64,000 bases of DNA from RGIG9060 sp052173655 (GCA_052173655.1 JBQMYD010000001.1:62001-126000), one strand, 5' to 3'; positions 1 to 8,709 are shown, counted from the first letter of the stretch. Notes: a model not told the origin generated them from the letters alone. Translations and numbers: made by a program.

Positions 1-1
1 A

Positions 2-427
2 AGTTATAAGGGTTCCCTTGATGAACAAACAGATAAGGTTTGCGATTTATGTGGAAAACCAATGATAAAAAAACTGGGAAGGTTCGGTTACTTCCTTGCA
101 TGTTCAGGATTTCCTGAATGCAGAAATACACGTTCTATTCCTCTGGCAAAGTGTCCTCATCCGAATTGTGATGGAGAAATCGTTGCAAGAAAATCTAGAG
201 GCAGGGGTAAAGAATTTTACGGTTGTACAAATTATCCTGACTGTGATTTCATAAGCCATTTTAAACCTATCAACCAAAACTGCCCTAAATGCGGTCAATT
301 TCTTGTTGAAAAATATGACAAGAAAAACGGATCTTACAAAGCTTGTATTAATCCTGACTGTGATTTCCTTCATTCTGCAGATGACAAGGATGAGGTGGAA
401 AACGTTGCCCAAAATTTACAAGATTAG
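2..427 (+). CDS. topA: DNA topoisomerase I, C-terminal part (5' end outside window)
   Basis: The frame is open from the left edge and ends in TAG at 425-427, so only the C-terminal ~141 residues are present. They form consecutive four-cysteine zinc ribbons of the type I topoisomerase tail: CDLCGKP at the edge, then ACSGFPECRNT, CPHPNCDGEI, YGCTNYPDCDF, CPKCGQF and CINPDCDF. In the family these ribbons follow the toroidal catalytic core and bind single-stranded DNA while the enzyme relaxes negative supercoils. The next gene starts inside its last codons, so the two are probably co-transcribed. Truncation is due to the window edge, not gene decay. Confidence 0.93.
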   Translation, partial: SYKGSLDEQTDKVCDLCGKPMIKKLGRFGYFLACSGFPECRNTRSIPLAKCPHPNCDGEIVARKSRGRGKEFYGCTNYPDCDFISHFKPINQNCPKCGQFLVEKYDKKNGSYKACINPDCDFLHSADDKDEVENVAQNLQD

Positions 428-1349
428 TCTTGAAGACTGTATTGAAGAGTTTTTAACATATTTGGAGTGTGTAAAATCACTTTCCGAAAACACAGTAAAA
501 GCTTATAGGAATAATTTGGAATTTTTAAAAACCTGTATTTGCGTAGATGAAGATACTGTTTTTATTGATGATTTGACAATTTTTGATCTACGAACTTGTG
601 TTGCAATTCTTTCTGAAATGCGTTTTTCCATTTCAAAAAAAAATCAATTTATTTCTTCAATACGAAGTCTTTTTTCTTATGCAAAAAAATTTGAGTATAT
701 CAATTTTAACTGTTCAAAAGAATTAACAACTTTTAGAGGTCAAACAAAACTTCCTTCTTTTTTGACTCATTCAGAAATGAGAGATTTTATAGAAAATTCC
801 CAACAGCAAAATATATTGTGGCAGGAAAGGGATTGTGCTTTGTTTCACATGCTGTATTCTTCCGGTTGTCGTGTTAGTGAAGTTGCAAATTTAACTTTTT
901 CCGGAATGAATTTTGATTATGCAAGTGCAATCGTTACCGGAAAAGGCAATAAAGAACGAAGAGTTTTTTTTAGTAAAGAAGCTGTAAAATTCTTTAATCA
1001 GTATCTTGCTTCCAGAAAATCAAGATTTAATGTAAAAGAATTTTCAGGCAAGGATTTTGTTTTTATAAATCAAAAAGGTTTTAATCTTACAAGCAGGGGT
1101 ATCGGTTTTATTATTGCAAAATATTCTCAGTCGGTTTCAATCAAAGACGGTTTTACAAATACGAATGTTCATCCTCATACTTTTAGACATTCTTTTGCAA
1201 CAACTCTTTTACACAATGATGCCGATATCCGCATAGTTCAAAGCCTTTTGGGCCATTCTTCTGTTTCAACTACACAAAGATATACTCACATCACAAAGGA
1301 AGAAAAAATTGAAAAATATAGAAAAGCCCATCCTCACGGCGAAAAATAA
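390..1349 (+). CDS. xerC: Tyrosine recombinase of the XerC/XerD (CodV) family
   Basis: A 319-residue protein from ATG 390; an alternative TTG start lies at 405. The N-terminal SAM-like DNA-binding domain (about residues 12-105, with SENTVKAYRNNL) precedes a complete catalytic domain: R161 in SSGCRVSEV, K185 in GKGNKER, H263 and R266 in HPHTFRHSF, H289 in LLGHSS and nucleophile Y298 in RYTH. Family members resolve chromosome dimers at dif sites. It overlaps topA by 38 nt and precedes hslV, the same position codV occupies in Bacillus subtilis. This context favours a housekeeping Xer over a phage integrase. Whether it is the XerC or XerD partner cannot be decided from this window. Confidence 0.88.
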   Translation: MRWKTLPKIYKISLEDCIEEFLTYLECVKSLSENTVKAYRNNLEFLKTCICVDEDTVFIDDLTIFDLRTCVAILSEMRFSISKKNQFISSIRSLFSYAKKFEYINFNCSKELTTFRGQTKLPSFLTHSEMRDFIENSQQQNILWQERDCALFHMLYSSGCRVSEVANLTFSGMNFDYASAIVTGKGNKERRVFFSKEAVKFFNQYLASRKSRFNVKEFSGKDFVFINQKGFNLTSRGIGFIIAKYSQSVSIKDGFTNTNVHPHTFRHSFATTLLHNDADIRIVQSLLGHSSVSTTQRYTHITKEEKIEKYRKAHPHGEK

Positions 1350-1380
1350 TAAAAAAGTACAAAATTGCTATATACCTTAC

Positions 1381-1410
1381 TTGCCGAATTTATCCATTTT
1401 TAGTTATATT
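1381..1410 (+). promoter_or_regulatory. Candidate sigma-70 promoter for hslVU
   Basis: TTGCCG at 1381-1386 and TATATT at 1405-1410 are separated by 18 nt in the 111-nt gap before hslV. Matches to consensus are 4/6 and 5/6. The start codon lies about 50 nt downstream with a GGGAG ribosome-binding site. Prediction by eye only. Confidence 0.4.
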
Positions 1411-1460
1411 AAAGATTAGCAGGTTATGAGATTGCCTTTTAGGAAAATATGGGAGTTTTT

Positions 1461-2003
1461 ATGAGCAATTCAAAAATAAGAAGTACAACAATTCTTGCCG
1501 TAAAACGAAACGGGACTGTTGCCATGGCTGGAGACGGACAATGTACTCTTGGAGATACAGTCTGTAAGGGGAATTCACAAAAAGTTAGAAAAATTTACGG
1601 AGGAAAAATTCTTGCAGGTTTTGCAGGAAGTGTTGCAGATGCTTTTACGCTCCTTGATAAATTTGAAGCAAAAGTAAACGAATATAACGGTGATATTCTT
1701 CGTTCTGCCGTTGAGCTTGTAAAAATGTGGAGAACAGATAGAATGCTTCATAAGCTTGAGGCAATGCTTTTGGTTGCTGATAAAGAAAAAATTTTGTTAA
1801 TCAGCGGAGATGGGAATGTCATTGAACCGGAAAAAGATGCTATCGCCATAGGCTCCGGAGGAAATTACGCTTATTCTGCAGCTCTTGCATATCTTGACTG
1901 TTCTGATTTAAGTGCCGAAGAAATTGCAAAACGCTCTTTGGACATTGCCGGAAGCATTTGTATTTATACAAATCGTAATATTACATTGGAAGTTTTAAAA
2001 TAA
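1461..2003 (+). CDS. hslV: ATP-dependent protease subunit HslV (ClpQ/CodW)
   Basis: A 180-residue proteasome-beta-like peptidase that assembles as a dodecamer with the HslU unfoldase in the cytoplasm. Family motifs are clear: TTILAV, GDGQCTLGDTVCKGN, GFAGSVADAFTLLDKFE, WRTDRMLHKLEAM, IGSGGNYA and DIAGSICIYTN. ATG 1461 is chosen because GGGAG (1451-1455) is correctly spaced; an upstream in-frame ATG at 1449 has no such site. This start gives eight residues (MSNSKIRS) before the conserved TT, whereas the classical enzyme has only Met before its catalytic Thr. The extension begins Met-Ser, resembling B. subtilis CodW, which uses an N-terminal serine. The gene is 17 nt upstream of hslU. Confidence 0.93.
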   Translation: MSNSKIRSTTILAVKRNGTVAMAGDGQCTLGDTVCKGNSQKVRKIYGGKILAGFAGSVADAFTLLDKFEAKVNEYNGDILRSAVELVKMWRTDRMLHKLEAMLLVADKEKILLISGDGNVIEPEKDAIAIGSGGNYAYSAALAYLDCSDLSAEEIAKRSLDIAGSICIYTNRNITLEVLK

Positions 2004-2020
2004 AAATAAAAGAGAGTTTT

Positions 2021-3487
2021 ATGAAAAAAAATATAAGGTTAGAAGAACTTACGCCCAGAGAAATTGTTTCACAGTTGAATCAATATATAATCGGACAGGA
2101 AAAAGCAAAAAAGGCTGTTGCAATTGCTTTACGAAATAGAACAAGACGTCTAAAGTTGCCGGAAGAAATAAAAGACGAAGTCGCTCCAAAAAATATTCTT
2201 ATGATAGGTCCTACAGGTGTAGGAAAAACGGAAATTGCCAGAAGACTTGCGAAACTTTGCGGAGCTCCGTTTTTGAAAGTGGAAGCTACAAAGTATACTG
2301 AAGTAGGATATGTAGGTCGCGATGTAGAATCTATGATCAGGGATTTGATGAGCGTCGGTTACAACATGGTAAAAACCGAAAATCAGGAGAAAATGAGATC
2401 GGAAGCTGAAAAAAAAGTTGAAGAAGAACTGCTTGATTTACTTTTGCCTGGTTCAGAAGCGAATAAAGGAAATAAAAACGGAGAAAGTTTTTCTGTTTTA
2501 GGTCTTGCAGACGGAAAAATTTGTGATAATTCAAAGAATTCAGGAATAAAAGGAAGTGATCCATGTATGCATCAAGATGATATAAGTGGACAAAACTCTT
2601 TTAATTATACTCGTGAAAAATTCAGACAGATGCTTAGAGAAGGTAAGCTTGAAGATAGAGAAGTTGAGATTAAAGTAAATCGTAATAAAAATATGCCTAC
2701 TATGGAAATTTTTGCCGGAGGTTCCATTGAAGATTTGGAAAGTACAATGCAAAATCTTACTTCAATGCTCAACGGACAACGAGCGAAAAAAAAGTCGGTT
2801 ACTATTTCAGATGCAAGAAAGTTTTTAATGGAAGACATACTTGATCGTATGACAGATCCTGACAAGGTTGCAGATGAGGCGAAAGAGCGTGTTGAGCAAA
2901 TGGGTATTATCTTTATAGATGAAATTGATAAGATTGCAAATGCTAACGGAAATTCCGGCGGTCAGGATGTCAGTCGGGAGGGAGTTCAAAGGGATATTCT
3001 TCCGATCGTTGAAGGTTCAAATGTAAATACAAAGTTCGGTGTTGTTGATACTACCCATATTTTGTTTATTGCAAGTGGGGCATTCAATGTTTCAAAACCA
3101 AGCGATTTGATTGCAGAGCTTCAGGGACGTTTTCCGTTAAGAGTTGAATTGGATTCTCTTAATGCAGATGATTTTGAAAAAATTCTTACAGAACCTAAAA
3201 ATTCTTTAACAGCTCAATATGTTTCTCTTTTAGAAACTGAAGATGTAAAATTAGAATTTCAGCCGGATGCCGTTAAGCGTATAAGTTTTATGGCTGCTGA
3301 TGTAAATTCAAAATTAGAAAATATAGGTGCCAGAAGACTGCATACTATTATGGAAACGCTTTTAGAAGATATTTCTTTTGATGCGGATAAGCATTCCGGT
3401 GAAACTATAAAGATCGACGAAGATTATGTAAACGAAAAACTTACAGGTATTTTTAAAGATCAGGATTTGTCAAAATACATTTTATAA
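2021..3487 (+). CDS. hslU: HslU ATPase/unfoldase (ClpY) of the HslVU protease
   Basis: A 488-residue AAA+ protein that unfolds substrates and feeds them to HslV. The N-terminal block LTPREIVSQLNQYIIGQ is typical. Walker A is GPTGVGKT (residues 63-70), followed by the pore-region motif GYVGRDVESM; Walker B is IIFIDEIDKIA near residue 300. The intermediate I-domain lies between them (about 110-280). Sensor 2 is GARRLHTIMETLLEDISF. The C-terminus DLSKYIL matches the tail that inserts into HslV to activate it. ATG 2021 is preceded by AGAGAG. A terminator-like hairpin follows, before flgB. Confidence 0.96.
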   Translation: MKKNIRLEELTPREIVSQLNQYIIGQEKAKKAVAIALRNRTRRLKLPEEIKDEVAPKNILMIGPTGVGKTEIARRLAKLCGAPFLKVEATKYTEVGYVGRDVESMIRDLMSVGYNMVKTENQEKMRSEAEKKVEEELLDLLLPGSEANKGNKNGESFSVLGLADGKICDNSKNSGIKGSDPCMHQDDISGQNSFNYTREKFRQMLREGKLEDREVEIKVNRNKNMPTMEIFAGGSIEDLESTMQNLTSMLNGQRAKKKSVTISDARKFLMEDILDRMTDPDKVADEAKERVEQMGIIFIDEIDKIANANGNSGGQDVSREGVQRDILPIVEGSNVNTKFGVVDTTHILFIASGAFNVSKPSDLIAELQGRFPLRVELDSLNADDFEKILTEPKNSLTAQYVSLLETEDVKLEFQPDAVKRISFMAADVNSKLENIGARRLHTIMETLLEDISFDADKHSGETIKIDEDYVNEKLTGIFKDQDLSKYIL

Positions 3488-3515
3488 AAAACTAAAGTTT
3501 GTTTTTCCGTTTCCG

Positions 3516-3562
3516 AAAATGAAGTAAGCGTGGAATTTTCCAAAGCTGCTTCATTTTTTTTT
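3516..3562 (+). terminator. Rho-independent terminator or attenuator between hslU and flgB
   Basis: AAAATGAAG (3516-3524) pairs perfectly with CTTCATTTT (3549-3557). AGC/GCT pairs further in, and an inner TGGAA/TTCCA helix (3531-3542) fills the loop. A run of T follows to 3562. The hairpin ends only 13 nt before the flgB start, with no evident promoter between, so it may terminate only partially. Confidence 0.7.
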
Positions 3563-3575
3563 GTTGGAGAAAAAC

Positions 3576-3989
3576 ATGAATAATTTTTCAAAAACGGTTG
3601 ATATGCTGCACAGGGCAATGAATGTGAATTCTCTTAGATATCAGGTAAGTGCATATAATCTTGCAAATGCTGAAGTTCCCAATTTTAAAAGAACAAGCGT
3701 AAATTTTGAAAGTGAACTAAAAAAAGCTCTCGATTCAGAGGCAAAATCAAAAGATTCTTTTAAAATGACAGTATCTAACCCTTTGCATTTAAAATCTGAA
3801 GGAGCAAGAGATTATAGAACTGTGGAGCCTAGAAGAGTTTTGGATTACACTACTACCGTAAAAGCAAACGGAAATAATGTTGACGCGGAACAGGAAGCCA
3901 TGGAAATTCTAAAAATTCAATTAAGCTATCAGCTTTTGACACAAATGCAAAGTTTTCAGTTTTCTCAAATGAAAACAGTTTTGAAATAA
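3576..3989 (+). CDS. flgB: Flagellar basal-body rod protein FlgB
   Basis: A 137-residue proximal rod protein. The N-terminal rod signature is visible as YQVSAYNLANAEVPNFKR (Flg_bb_rod), and the C-terminus is the usual helix (EAMEILKIQLSYQLLTQMQSFQFSQMK). ATG 3576 is chosen because GGAGA (3566-3570) is correctly placed before it; a TTG at 3561 would overlap that site. It is the first gene of the flagellar cluster flgB-flgC-fliE-fliF-fliG-fliH-fliI-fliJ. In spirochaetes the rod lies in the periplasm and drives periplasmic flagella. Confidence 0.95.
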   Translation: MNNFSKTVDMLHRAMNVNSLRYQVSAYNLANAEVPNFKRTSVNFESELKKALDSEAKSKDSFKMTVSNPLHLKSEGARDYRTVEPRRVLDYTTTVKANGNNVDAEQEAMEILKIQLSYQLLTQMQSFQFSQMKTVLK

Positions 3990-4030
3990 AAAAGATTAAA
4001 GTAATAAATTGATAAAAAGGAAGGGATAAA

Positions 4031-4492
4031 ATGGGGCTTTTTACAACTATAAATACGGCTGCTACAGGCATGAGTGCACAGAGGTTGCGAACGGACGTAA
4101 TTTCTGATAACATAGCAAACGCAAGTACTACAAGAACACAAGATGGCGGAAAATTTAAACGATCCAGCGTAGTTTTTGAATCTATTTGTGAAAATAAAAA
4201 TCTTCAATACAGAAATCCTTTTGTTCCGGAAAGTCTTGATGCGGGAGTAGGTAAAGGAGTTCGTGTTAAAAAGATTTTAAAAGATGAAACACAGGGTAGA
4301 CTTGTTTTTAATCCATCTCATCCGGATGCAATTCTTTCAGGTCCTAATGCCGGTTTTGTAGAATATCCGAATGTGAATGTCGTAAACGAAATGGTTGATT
4401 TGATAAGTGCCAGCCGTGCTTACGAGGCAAATTCTACTGTAATTCAAGGTTCAAAGGAGATGTTCCTAAAAGCACTTGAAATTGGGCGTTAA
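4031..4492 (+). CDS. flgC: Flagellar basal-body rod protein FlgC
   Basis: A 153-residue proximal rod protein. The N-terminal MGLFTTINTAATGMSAQRLRTDVISDNIANAST carries the rod-protein motif with the conserved DNIANA. The C-terminal NVVNEMVDLISASRAYEANSTVIQ is the classic FlgC/FlgG helix. AAGGAAGGG precedes ATG 4031. It probably forms the proximal rod with FlgB, FlgF and the FliE adaptor. Confidence 0.96.
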   Translation: MGLFTTINTAATGMSAQRLRTDVISDNIANASTTRTQDGGKFKRSSVVFESICENKNLQYRNPFVPESLDAGVGKGVRVKKILKDETQGRLVFNPSHPDAILSGPNAGFVEYPNVNVVNEMVDLISASRAYEANSTVIQGSKEMFLKALEIGR

Positions 4493-4529
4493 ATAATTTA
4501 AACTTTGAGAGGATGAGGGGGGCAAAAAT

Positions 4530-4907
4530 ATGAATATAACCGGTAATTTTGAAATGCTTAGAACGAATCCTGCTCATATAGGTTCATCTCCTGTTCAAAA
4601 ACTTAACCGAATAGGCACTGATTCCGTTCCAAAAATAAAGCCCATTACAGAAAATTTTTCAAATTCAAATTCCGAACAAAAGGTATCAAAACCGTTTAAT
4701 TCCTATCTTGTTGAAGCAATGAATTATGTGAACAACAAGCAAAATGCAAATACGGCTATAGCTCAAAGACTTATTACAGATCCCGATTCTGTGAATGTTG
4801 AAGATGTAACAACTGCAATGGCAGAAGCAAATCTTTCATTGAGTATGGCTCAAAGCATAATTGATCGCCTTATAAAAGACTGGAATGAAATTACTTCTAC
4901 AAGATAG
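4530..4907 (+). CDS. fliE: Flagellar hook-basal body protein FliE
   Basis: A 125-residue protein with the FliE C-terminal core (SFNSYL-like PFNSYLVEAMNYVNNKQ, then DVTTAMAEANLSLSMAQSIIDR). FliE links the MS ring to the rod and is exported early. The N-terminal ~55 residues are variable and low in complexity. ATG 4530 has a G-rich ribosome-binding site (GAGG and GGGGGG) just upstream. Length is slightly above the ~100-residue norm. Confidence 0.92.
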   Translation: MNITGNFEMLRTNPAHIGSSPVQKLNRIGTDSVPKIKPITENFSNSNSEQKVSKPFNSYLVEAMNYVNNKQNANTAIAQRLITDPDSVNVEDVTTAMAEANLSLSMAQSIIDRLIKDWNEITSTR

Positions 4908-4947
4908 TGTTTTTGTTTGATAATTAGATTATTGAGCTGTTTTTCAC

Positions 4948-4976
4948 TTTTCATATTTTCAATTTTGTGTTATAAT
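4948..4976 (+). promoter_or_regulatory. Possible internal promoter upstream of fliF
   Basis: A perfect TATAAT (4971-4976) stands 17 nt after a weak TTTTCA (4948-4953) in the 104-nt fliE-fliF gap. The fliF start is 35 nt downstream with a strong ribosome-binding site. The -35 is poor, and AT-rich DNA gives such matches by chance. Confidence 0.35.
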
Positions 4977-5011
4977 TCTCTATTATTGTGTTCGTTCTGG
5001 GGAGGGATGGG

Positions 5012-6715
5012 ATGAACGAATGGTTCAAAAAGATTTTTGGTCAGATTAAAGAAATTTGGTCAAAGTGGAAACTCGCTCAAAAGATTATTCTTATTGCTAT
5101 TGTCTTAGTTGTAATAGCAGCTCTGGTTCTTGTAATAGTTTTATCTTCCAAATCTACGGAAGTTGTTTTATTTAATGCAAATCTAAGTGAAGACAAAACC
5201 GATCAGATTATGGTTCGTTTGGAACAGGATAATATCAGGGTTACAAAAAATCAAAACGGCAGACTTGTCGTAAAAGACAAGGCTACAGCAAGTAGGGCAA
5301 AGGGAATTCTTTTTAGGGAAGGCCTTGTAGATGATTTTGATCCGTGGACATTATTCGATACTGAACGATGGAGTACTACGGATTTTGAAAGAGATGTTAA
5401 CAAGCAAAGAGCTGTTACTGCTCAGCTCAAAAAGTTTATAGAAAGCTATGATGATGTTGATAAAGCGGATGTAATTCTTTCCATGCCGGAAAAGACTGTT
5501 TTTTTGGAATTGCAACAGCCTGTAAGTGTCAGTGTTATTCTAACATTAAAACCCGGAAGTGATTTTTATTTAAATAAAAAAGCCGTAAAAGGAATGCAAA
5601 AACTTATAATTAAGTCTATTGCAGGTCTGAAAGAGGAAAACGTTGCAATCAGCGACACTGCAGGAAATCTTCTTAATGATTTTGAAGGTATGGCTGATAT
5701 TGAAAGAGTGGATATTACAAAACGTGAACAAAAGTTAATCATGGATATGGAAAAGGACTATCGCCGTAAAATCCTGGAATCATTGCAAAAAATTTATGGT
5801 TCTGATCGTGTAAGAGATTTGGATGTGCGAATTGAAATGGATATGTCCGAAATCGAAGAAAATAAAACCGAATATAGTGCAATTACAAAAAAAGACGATA
5901 ATCCTGATACTCCATATGACGATTCTGTGATAATAGACTCGCTTCCGATTTCTGAAGAAAATATCAATAAAAGATGGACAGGAACAGGCTATAATCCTGA
6001 GGGGCCTGCAGGTGTTGAAGGTCAAAATCCTCCTGTGTATTCCGATATGTCAAATCTTTACGGAACAAGTGAAGAAAGTAGCGTAAAGAGGAATCACGCT
6101 TTGAATTCAAAGCAGACGTATACTAAAGTTCATGCAAAACCGGGACGCAGGACTGTTTCTGTAGCTATTGATGGAGTTACCCGGTTTTCTTTTGATGAAA
6201 AAGGCAATTATAAAATTGATACTAAAACCGGCGGAAGAGAAAGGATTTTTTCACCTTTGCCGGATGAAGATATTGTGAAAATTGAAAAACTTATAAAAGA
6301 TGCAATCGGATATGACAGAAGTAGGGGAGATTCGGTTACAGTTATCGGAGCCTGTTTTGACAGAAAGGCTCAGGAATTACAAGAAGATGCAGCATGGAGA
6401 CGTGCTCAGCAGACAAAACGCACTATCTTTTACGTACTTGTCGGTGTTGTTACGGTACTTGCAGCTTTCCTTATTATCAGATTTGTTACAAAAGAAATGG
6501 AACGTCGCCGTCGTCTACGCGAAGAAGAAATTTTACGTCAAAATCAATTGGCACGGGAAAAAGTTTTATGGAATGCAGAGCAGGCGGGTATGGAAGTTAC
6601 AATGTCCGTAGAAGAAAGAAAACGGGCTGAGCTTCAGGAAAATGCAATCTCTGCGGCAAAAGATCATCCGGAAGATGTTGCTCAACTTATCAGAACTTGG
6701 TTGATGGAGGAATAG
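5012..6715 (+). CDS. fliF: Flagellar MS-ring protein FliF
   Basis: A 567-residue inner-membrane protein that forms the MS ring, the base of the flagellum and housing of the export gate. One membrane segment lies near residues 25-45 (IILIAIVLVVIAALVLVIVL) and a second near 475-495 (IFYVLVGVVTVLAAFLII). YscJ/FliF ring-building domains lie between them (for example EAVSVSVILTLKP-like region at about 175-195). The charged C-terminal tail, ending AQLIRTWLMEE, is the FliG-binding part. ATG 5012 is chosen over GTG 4988 because GGGGAGGG sits 5-6 nt before it. It is followed after one base by fliG. Confidence 0.96.
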   Translation: MNEWFKKIFGQIKEIWSKWKLAQKIILIAIVLVVIAALVLVIVLSSKSTEVVLFNANLSEDKTDQIMVRLEQDNIRVTKNQNGRLVVKDKATASRAKGILFREGLVDDFDPWTLFDTERWSTTDFERDVNKQRAVTAQLKKFIESYDDVDKADVILSMPEKTVFLELQQPVSVSVILTLKPGSDFYLNKKAVKGMQKLIIKSIAGLKEENVAISDTAGNLLNDFEGMADIERVDITKREQKLIMDMEKDYRRKILESLQKIYGSDRVRDLDVRIEMDMSEIEENKTEYSAITKKDDNPDTPYDDSVIIDSLPISEENINKRWTGTGYNPEGPAGVEGQNPPVYSDMSNLYGTSEESSVKRNHALNSKQTYTKVHAKPGRRTVSVAIDGVTRFSFDEKGNYKIDTKTGGRERIFSPLPDEDIVKIEKLIKDAIGYDRSRGDSVTVIGACFDRKAQELQEDAAWRRAQQTKRTIFYVLVGVVTVLAAFLIIRFVTKEMERRRRLREEEILRQNQLAREKVLWNAEQAGMEVTMSVEERKRAELQENAISAAKDHPEDVAQLIRTWLMEE

Positions 6716-6716
6716 T

Positions 6717-7787
6717 ATGTCTCAGACAAAATCAAAGGCTGCAACTGGTTCAAGCAGTTCTTCAAGCTCAAAAAAGCCTAAAGATTTTAAGAATTTGAAT
6801 GGGCGTCAAAAAGCCGCTATTTTTTTGGTTTCTCTGGGATCCGAACTTTCGGCTGAAATTTTTAAACATCTTCGTGAAGATGAAATTGAAACTTTAACTT
6901 TTGAAATTGCACGTATTGAAACTGTTGATTCTGAAGTAAAAGATGCTATTTTGGAAGAGTTCCAAGAAATGATGGCTGCTCAAAACTTTATTACAAGTGG
7001 CGGTATCGATTATGCTCGTGAACTTTTGGAAAAATCGTTGGGAAGCCAAAAAGCCATAGATATTATTAACAGGCTTACTTCAAGTTTACAGGTTAGACCT
7101 TTTGACTTTATACGCCGAACAGATCCTGCCCATTTGCTTAACTTTATTCAGCAAGAGCATCCGCAGACAATTGCATTGATTTTGGCTTACCTTGAAGCAA
7201 ATAAGGCTTCAGTAATTCTTCAAAACCTCCCTGTTGAAATTCAGTCCGATGTTGCCAGACGAATTGCAACCATGGATAGAACCAGCCCTGATGTTTTGCG
7301 TGAAGTTGAGCGAGTTCTTGAAAAGAAATTGAGTACTCTTTCAAGTGAAGATTACACAGTTGCAGGCGGTGTTGAAAGTATCGTAGAGATTCTTAACCTT
7401 GTTGACCGTTCTTCTGAAAAATCCATTATCGAAAGTTTGGAAGAAGAAGATGCAGAACTTGCAGAGGAAATCAAAAAACGAATGTTCGTATTCGAAGATA
7501 TTGTTATGCTTGATGACCGAGCAATTCAGCGCGTGCTTCGTGAAGTTGATACTCAAGAGCTTAGTAAGGCTCTTAAGTCTGTTGACGCCGAAGTTCAGGA
7601 TAAGGTATTTAAAAATATGTCAAAGCGTGCTGCTGCCATGTTAAAAGAAGATATGGAATTTATGGGACCTGTACGATTGAAAGATGTAGAGGATGCTCAG
7701 CAAAAAATTGTTGCTTCTATCAGGCGTCTTGAAGATAGCGGAGAAATTGTTATTGCCCGAAGCGGTGAAGACGAACTTGTTGTTTAG
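6717..7787 (+). CDS. fliG: Flagellar motor switch protein FliG
   Basis: A 356-residue cytoplasmic-face rotor protein that couples stator torque to the MS ring. FliG_N begins at about residue 28 (NGRQKAAIFLVSLG). The middle domain carries EHPQTIALILAYL. The C-terminal torque helix has charged residues in VMLDDRAIQRVLREVDTQELSKAL. A serine-rich leader (about residues 11-19) is an N-terminal extension. GGAGG overlaps the end of fliF. Spirochaetes usually have two FliG proteins; the one in this operon position corresponds to FliG2, the canonical one. Confidence 0.96.
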   Translation: MSQTKSKAATGSSSSSSSKKPKDFKNLNGRQKAAIFLVSLGSELSAEIFKHLREDEIETLTFEIARIETVDSEVKDAILEEFQEMMAAQNFITSGGIDYARELLEKSLGSQKAIDIINRLTSSLQVRPFDFIRRTDPAHLLNFIQQEHPQTIALILAYLEANKASVILQNLPVEIQSDVARRIATMDRTSPDVLREVERVLEKKLSTLSSEDYTVAGGVESIVEILNLVDRSSEKSIIESLEEEDAELAEEIKKRMFVFEDIVMLDDRAIQRVLREVDTQELSKALKSVDAEVQDKVFKNMSKRAAAMLKEDMEFMGPVRLKDVEDAQQKIVASIRRLEDSGEIVIARSGEDELVV

Positions 7788-7799
7788 TAGGTGGCTCTT

Positions 7800-8699
7800 A
7801 TGAAAAAAAACGTTTTTAGATTTAATGAGTTTAAACCCTTGGACGATAAGGTTGTTTTGGGCTTATATAAGGATTTTTCTCCGGAAGAAGAGGTTGAGGA
7901 AGTTCCTGAAGTGCCTGAATACACAGGGCCTACTGCAGACGATTTAAGACGGGAGGCTGAGGCTTTTAAAAAACAGTGGGAAATTGAAAAGCAACAGCTT
8001 TTGGATAATACGGAAGAAGAATCAAAAAAGATAATTGCAAATGCTGAAGAAATTGCAAATGCCGAAGTTGCCAAAAAAAAAGAAGAAGCCGAAGCATTAA
8101 AACAAAAAGCACAGGAACAGGCAGATTCTTTAATTGCACAGGCACGGGAACAAGCAGCTTTGTTAGTTTCAGAAGCGGAAAGCAAAGTTGAACAAATAAA
8201 AACCGATGCTCAAAAAGAAGGTTTTACTGCCGGACATAAAGAAGGTTATGAAGATGGGAATGCAGAAGTTTCACGACTTATAGAAAGACTTCATACTGTA
8301 ATAAACAAAACATTGGACAGAAGACTTGAAATACTTGATGAGACGGAACAGCAAATAGTCAACTTGGTTTTACTTGTTAGCAGAAAGGTCGTAAAAGTTA
8401 TTTCGGAAAAACAGCGCGATATTGTTTTGCACAATATCAATGCTGCTCTAAAAAAATTGAAAACGCGAGGGGATATCACCATTAGGGTAAACATGGCAGA
8501 CTTATCCCTTGCCAGTGAACATTTAAAAGATTTTATAAAAAATGTGGAAGTTCAAGATCGTATTTCGTTTATGGAAGATTCCTCCGTTGAAGCAGGTGGC
8601 TGTGTTATTGAAACAGATTTTGGTTCAATTGATGCCAGAATTTCCAGTCAACTTGCAGAACTTGAACAAAGAATTCTTGATGTTTCTCCGATGAAATAA
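7800..8699 (+). CDS. fliH: Flagellar assembly protein FliH
   Basis: A 299-residue regulator of the export ATPase FliI. The middle of the protein (about 50-150) is a long Ala/Glu/Lys/Gln-rich coiled coil, including repeats of the type AQEQADSLIAQAREQA. The C-terminal FliH domain carries NLVLLVSRKVVKVISEKQRD and a glycine turn near AGGCVIETDFGSIDARISSQL. ATG 7800 has AGGTGG 5 nt upstream; GTG 7791 lacks a ribosome-binding site. It lies between fliG and fliI as in the Bacillus operon. Confidence 0.92.
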   Translation: MKKNVFRFNEFKPLDDKVVLGLYKDFSPEEEVEEVPEVPEYTGPTADDLRREAEAFKKQWEIEKQQLLDNTEEESKKIIANAEEIANAEVAKKKEEAEALKQKAQEQADSLIAQAREQAALLVSEAESKVEQIKTDAQKEGFTAGHKEGYEDGNAEVSRLIERLHTVINKTLDRRLEILDETEQQIVNLVLLVSRKVVKVISEKQRDIVLHNINAALKKLKTRGDITIRVNMADLSLASEHLKDFIKNVEVQDRISFMEDSSVEAGGCVIETDFGSIDARISSQLAELEQRILDVSPMK

Positions 8700-8709
8700 A
8701 GGAAATTTC

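Noticed and set aside
2..427. Truncated topA as a pseudogene
   Set aside because: The reading frame is open to the window edge and the zinc ribbons are intact.
390..1349. Tyrosine recombinase as sign of a prophage or integrative element
   Set aside because: It sits between topA and hslV as codV does in Bacillus, overlaps topA, and no phage genes, attachment repeats or tRNA target lie nearby.
3561..3575. TTG 3561 as flgB start
   Set aside because: It would place the ribosome-binding site GGAGA inside the coding region; ATG 3576 has correct spacing.
7784..8185. 133-codon antisense frame over fliH, rich in Ser/Ala/Cys
   Set aside because: The composition mirrors the Glu/Ala/Lys coiled coil of fliH on the other strand; no independent support.
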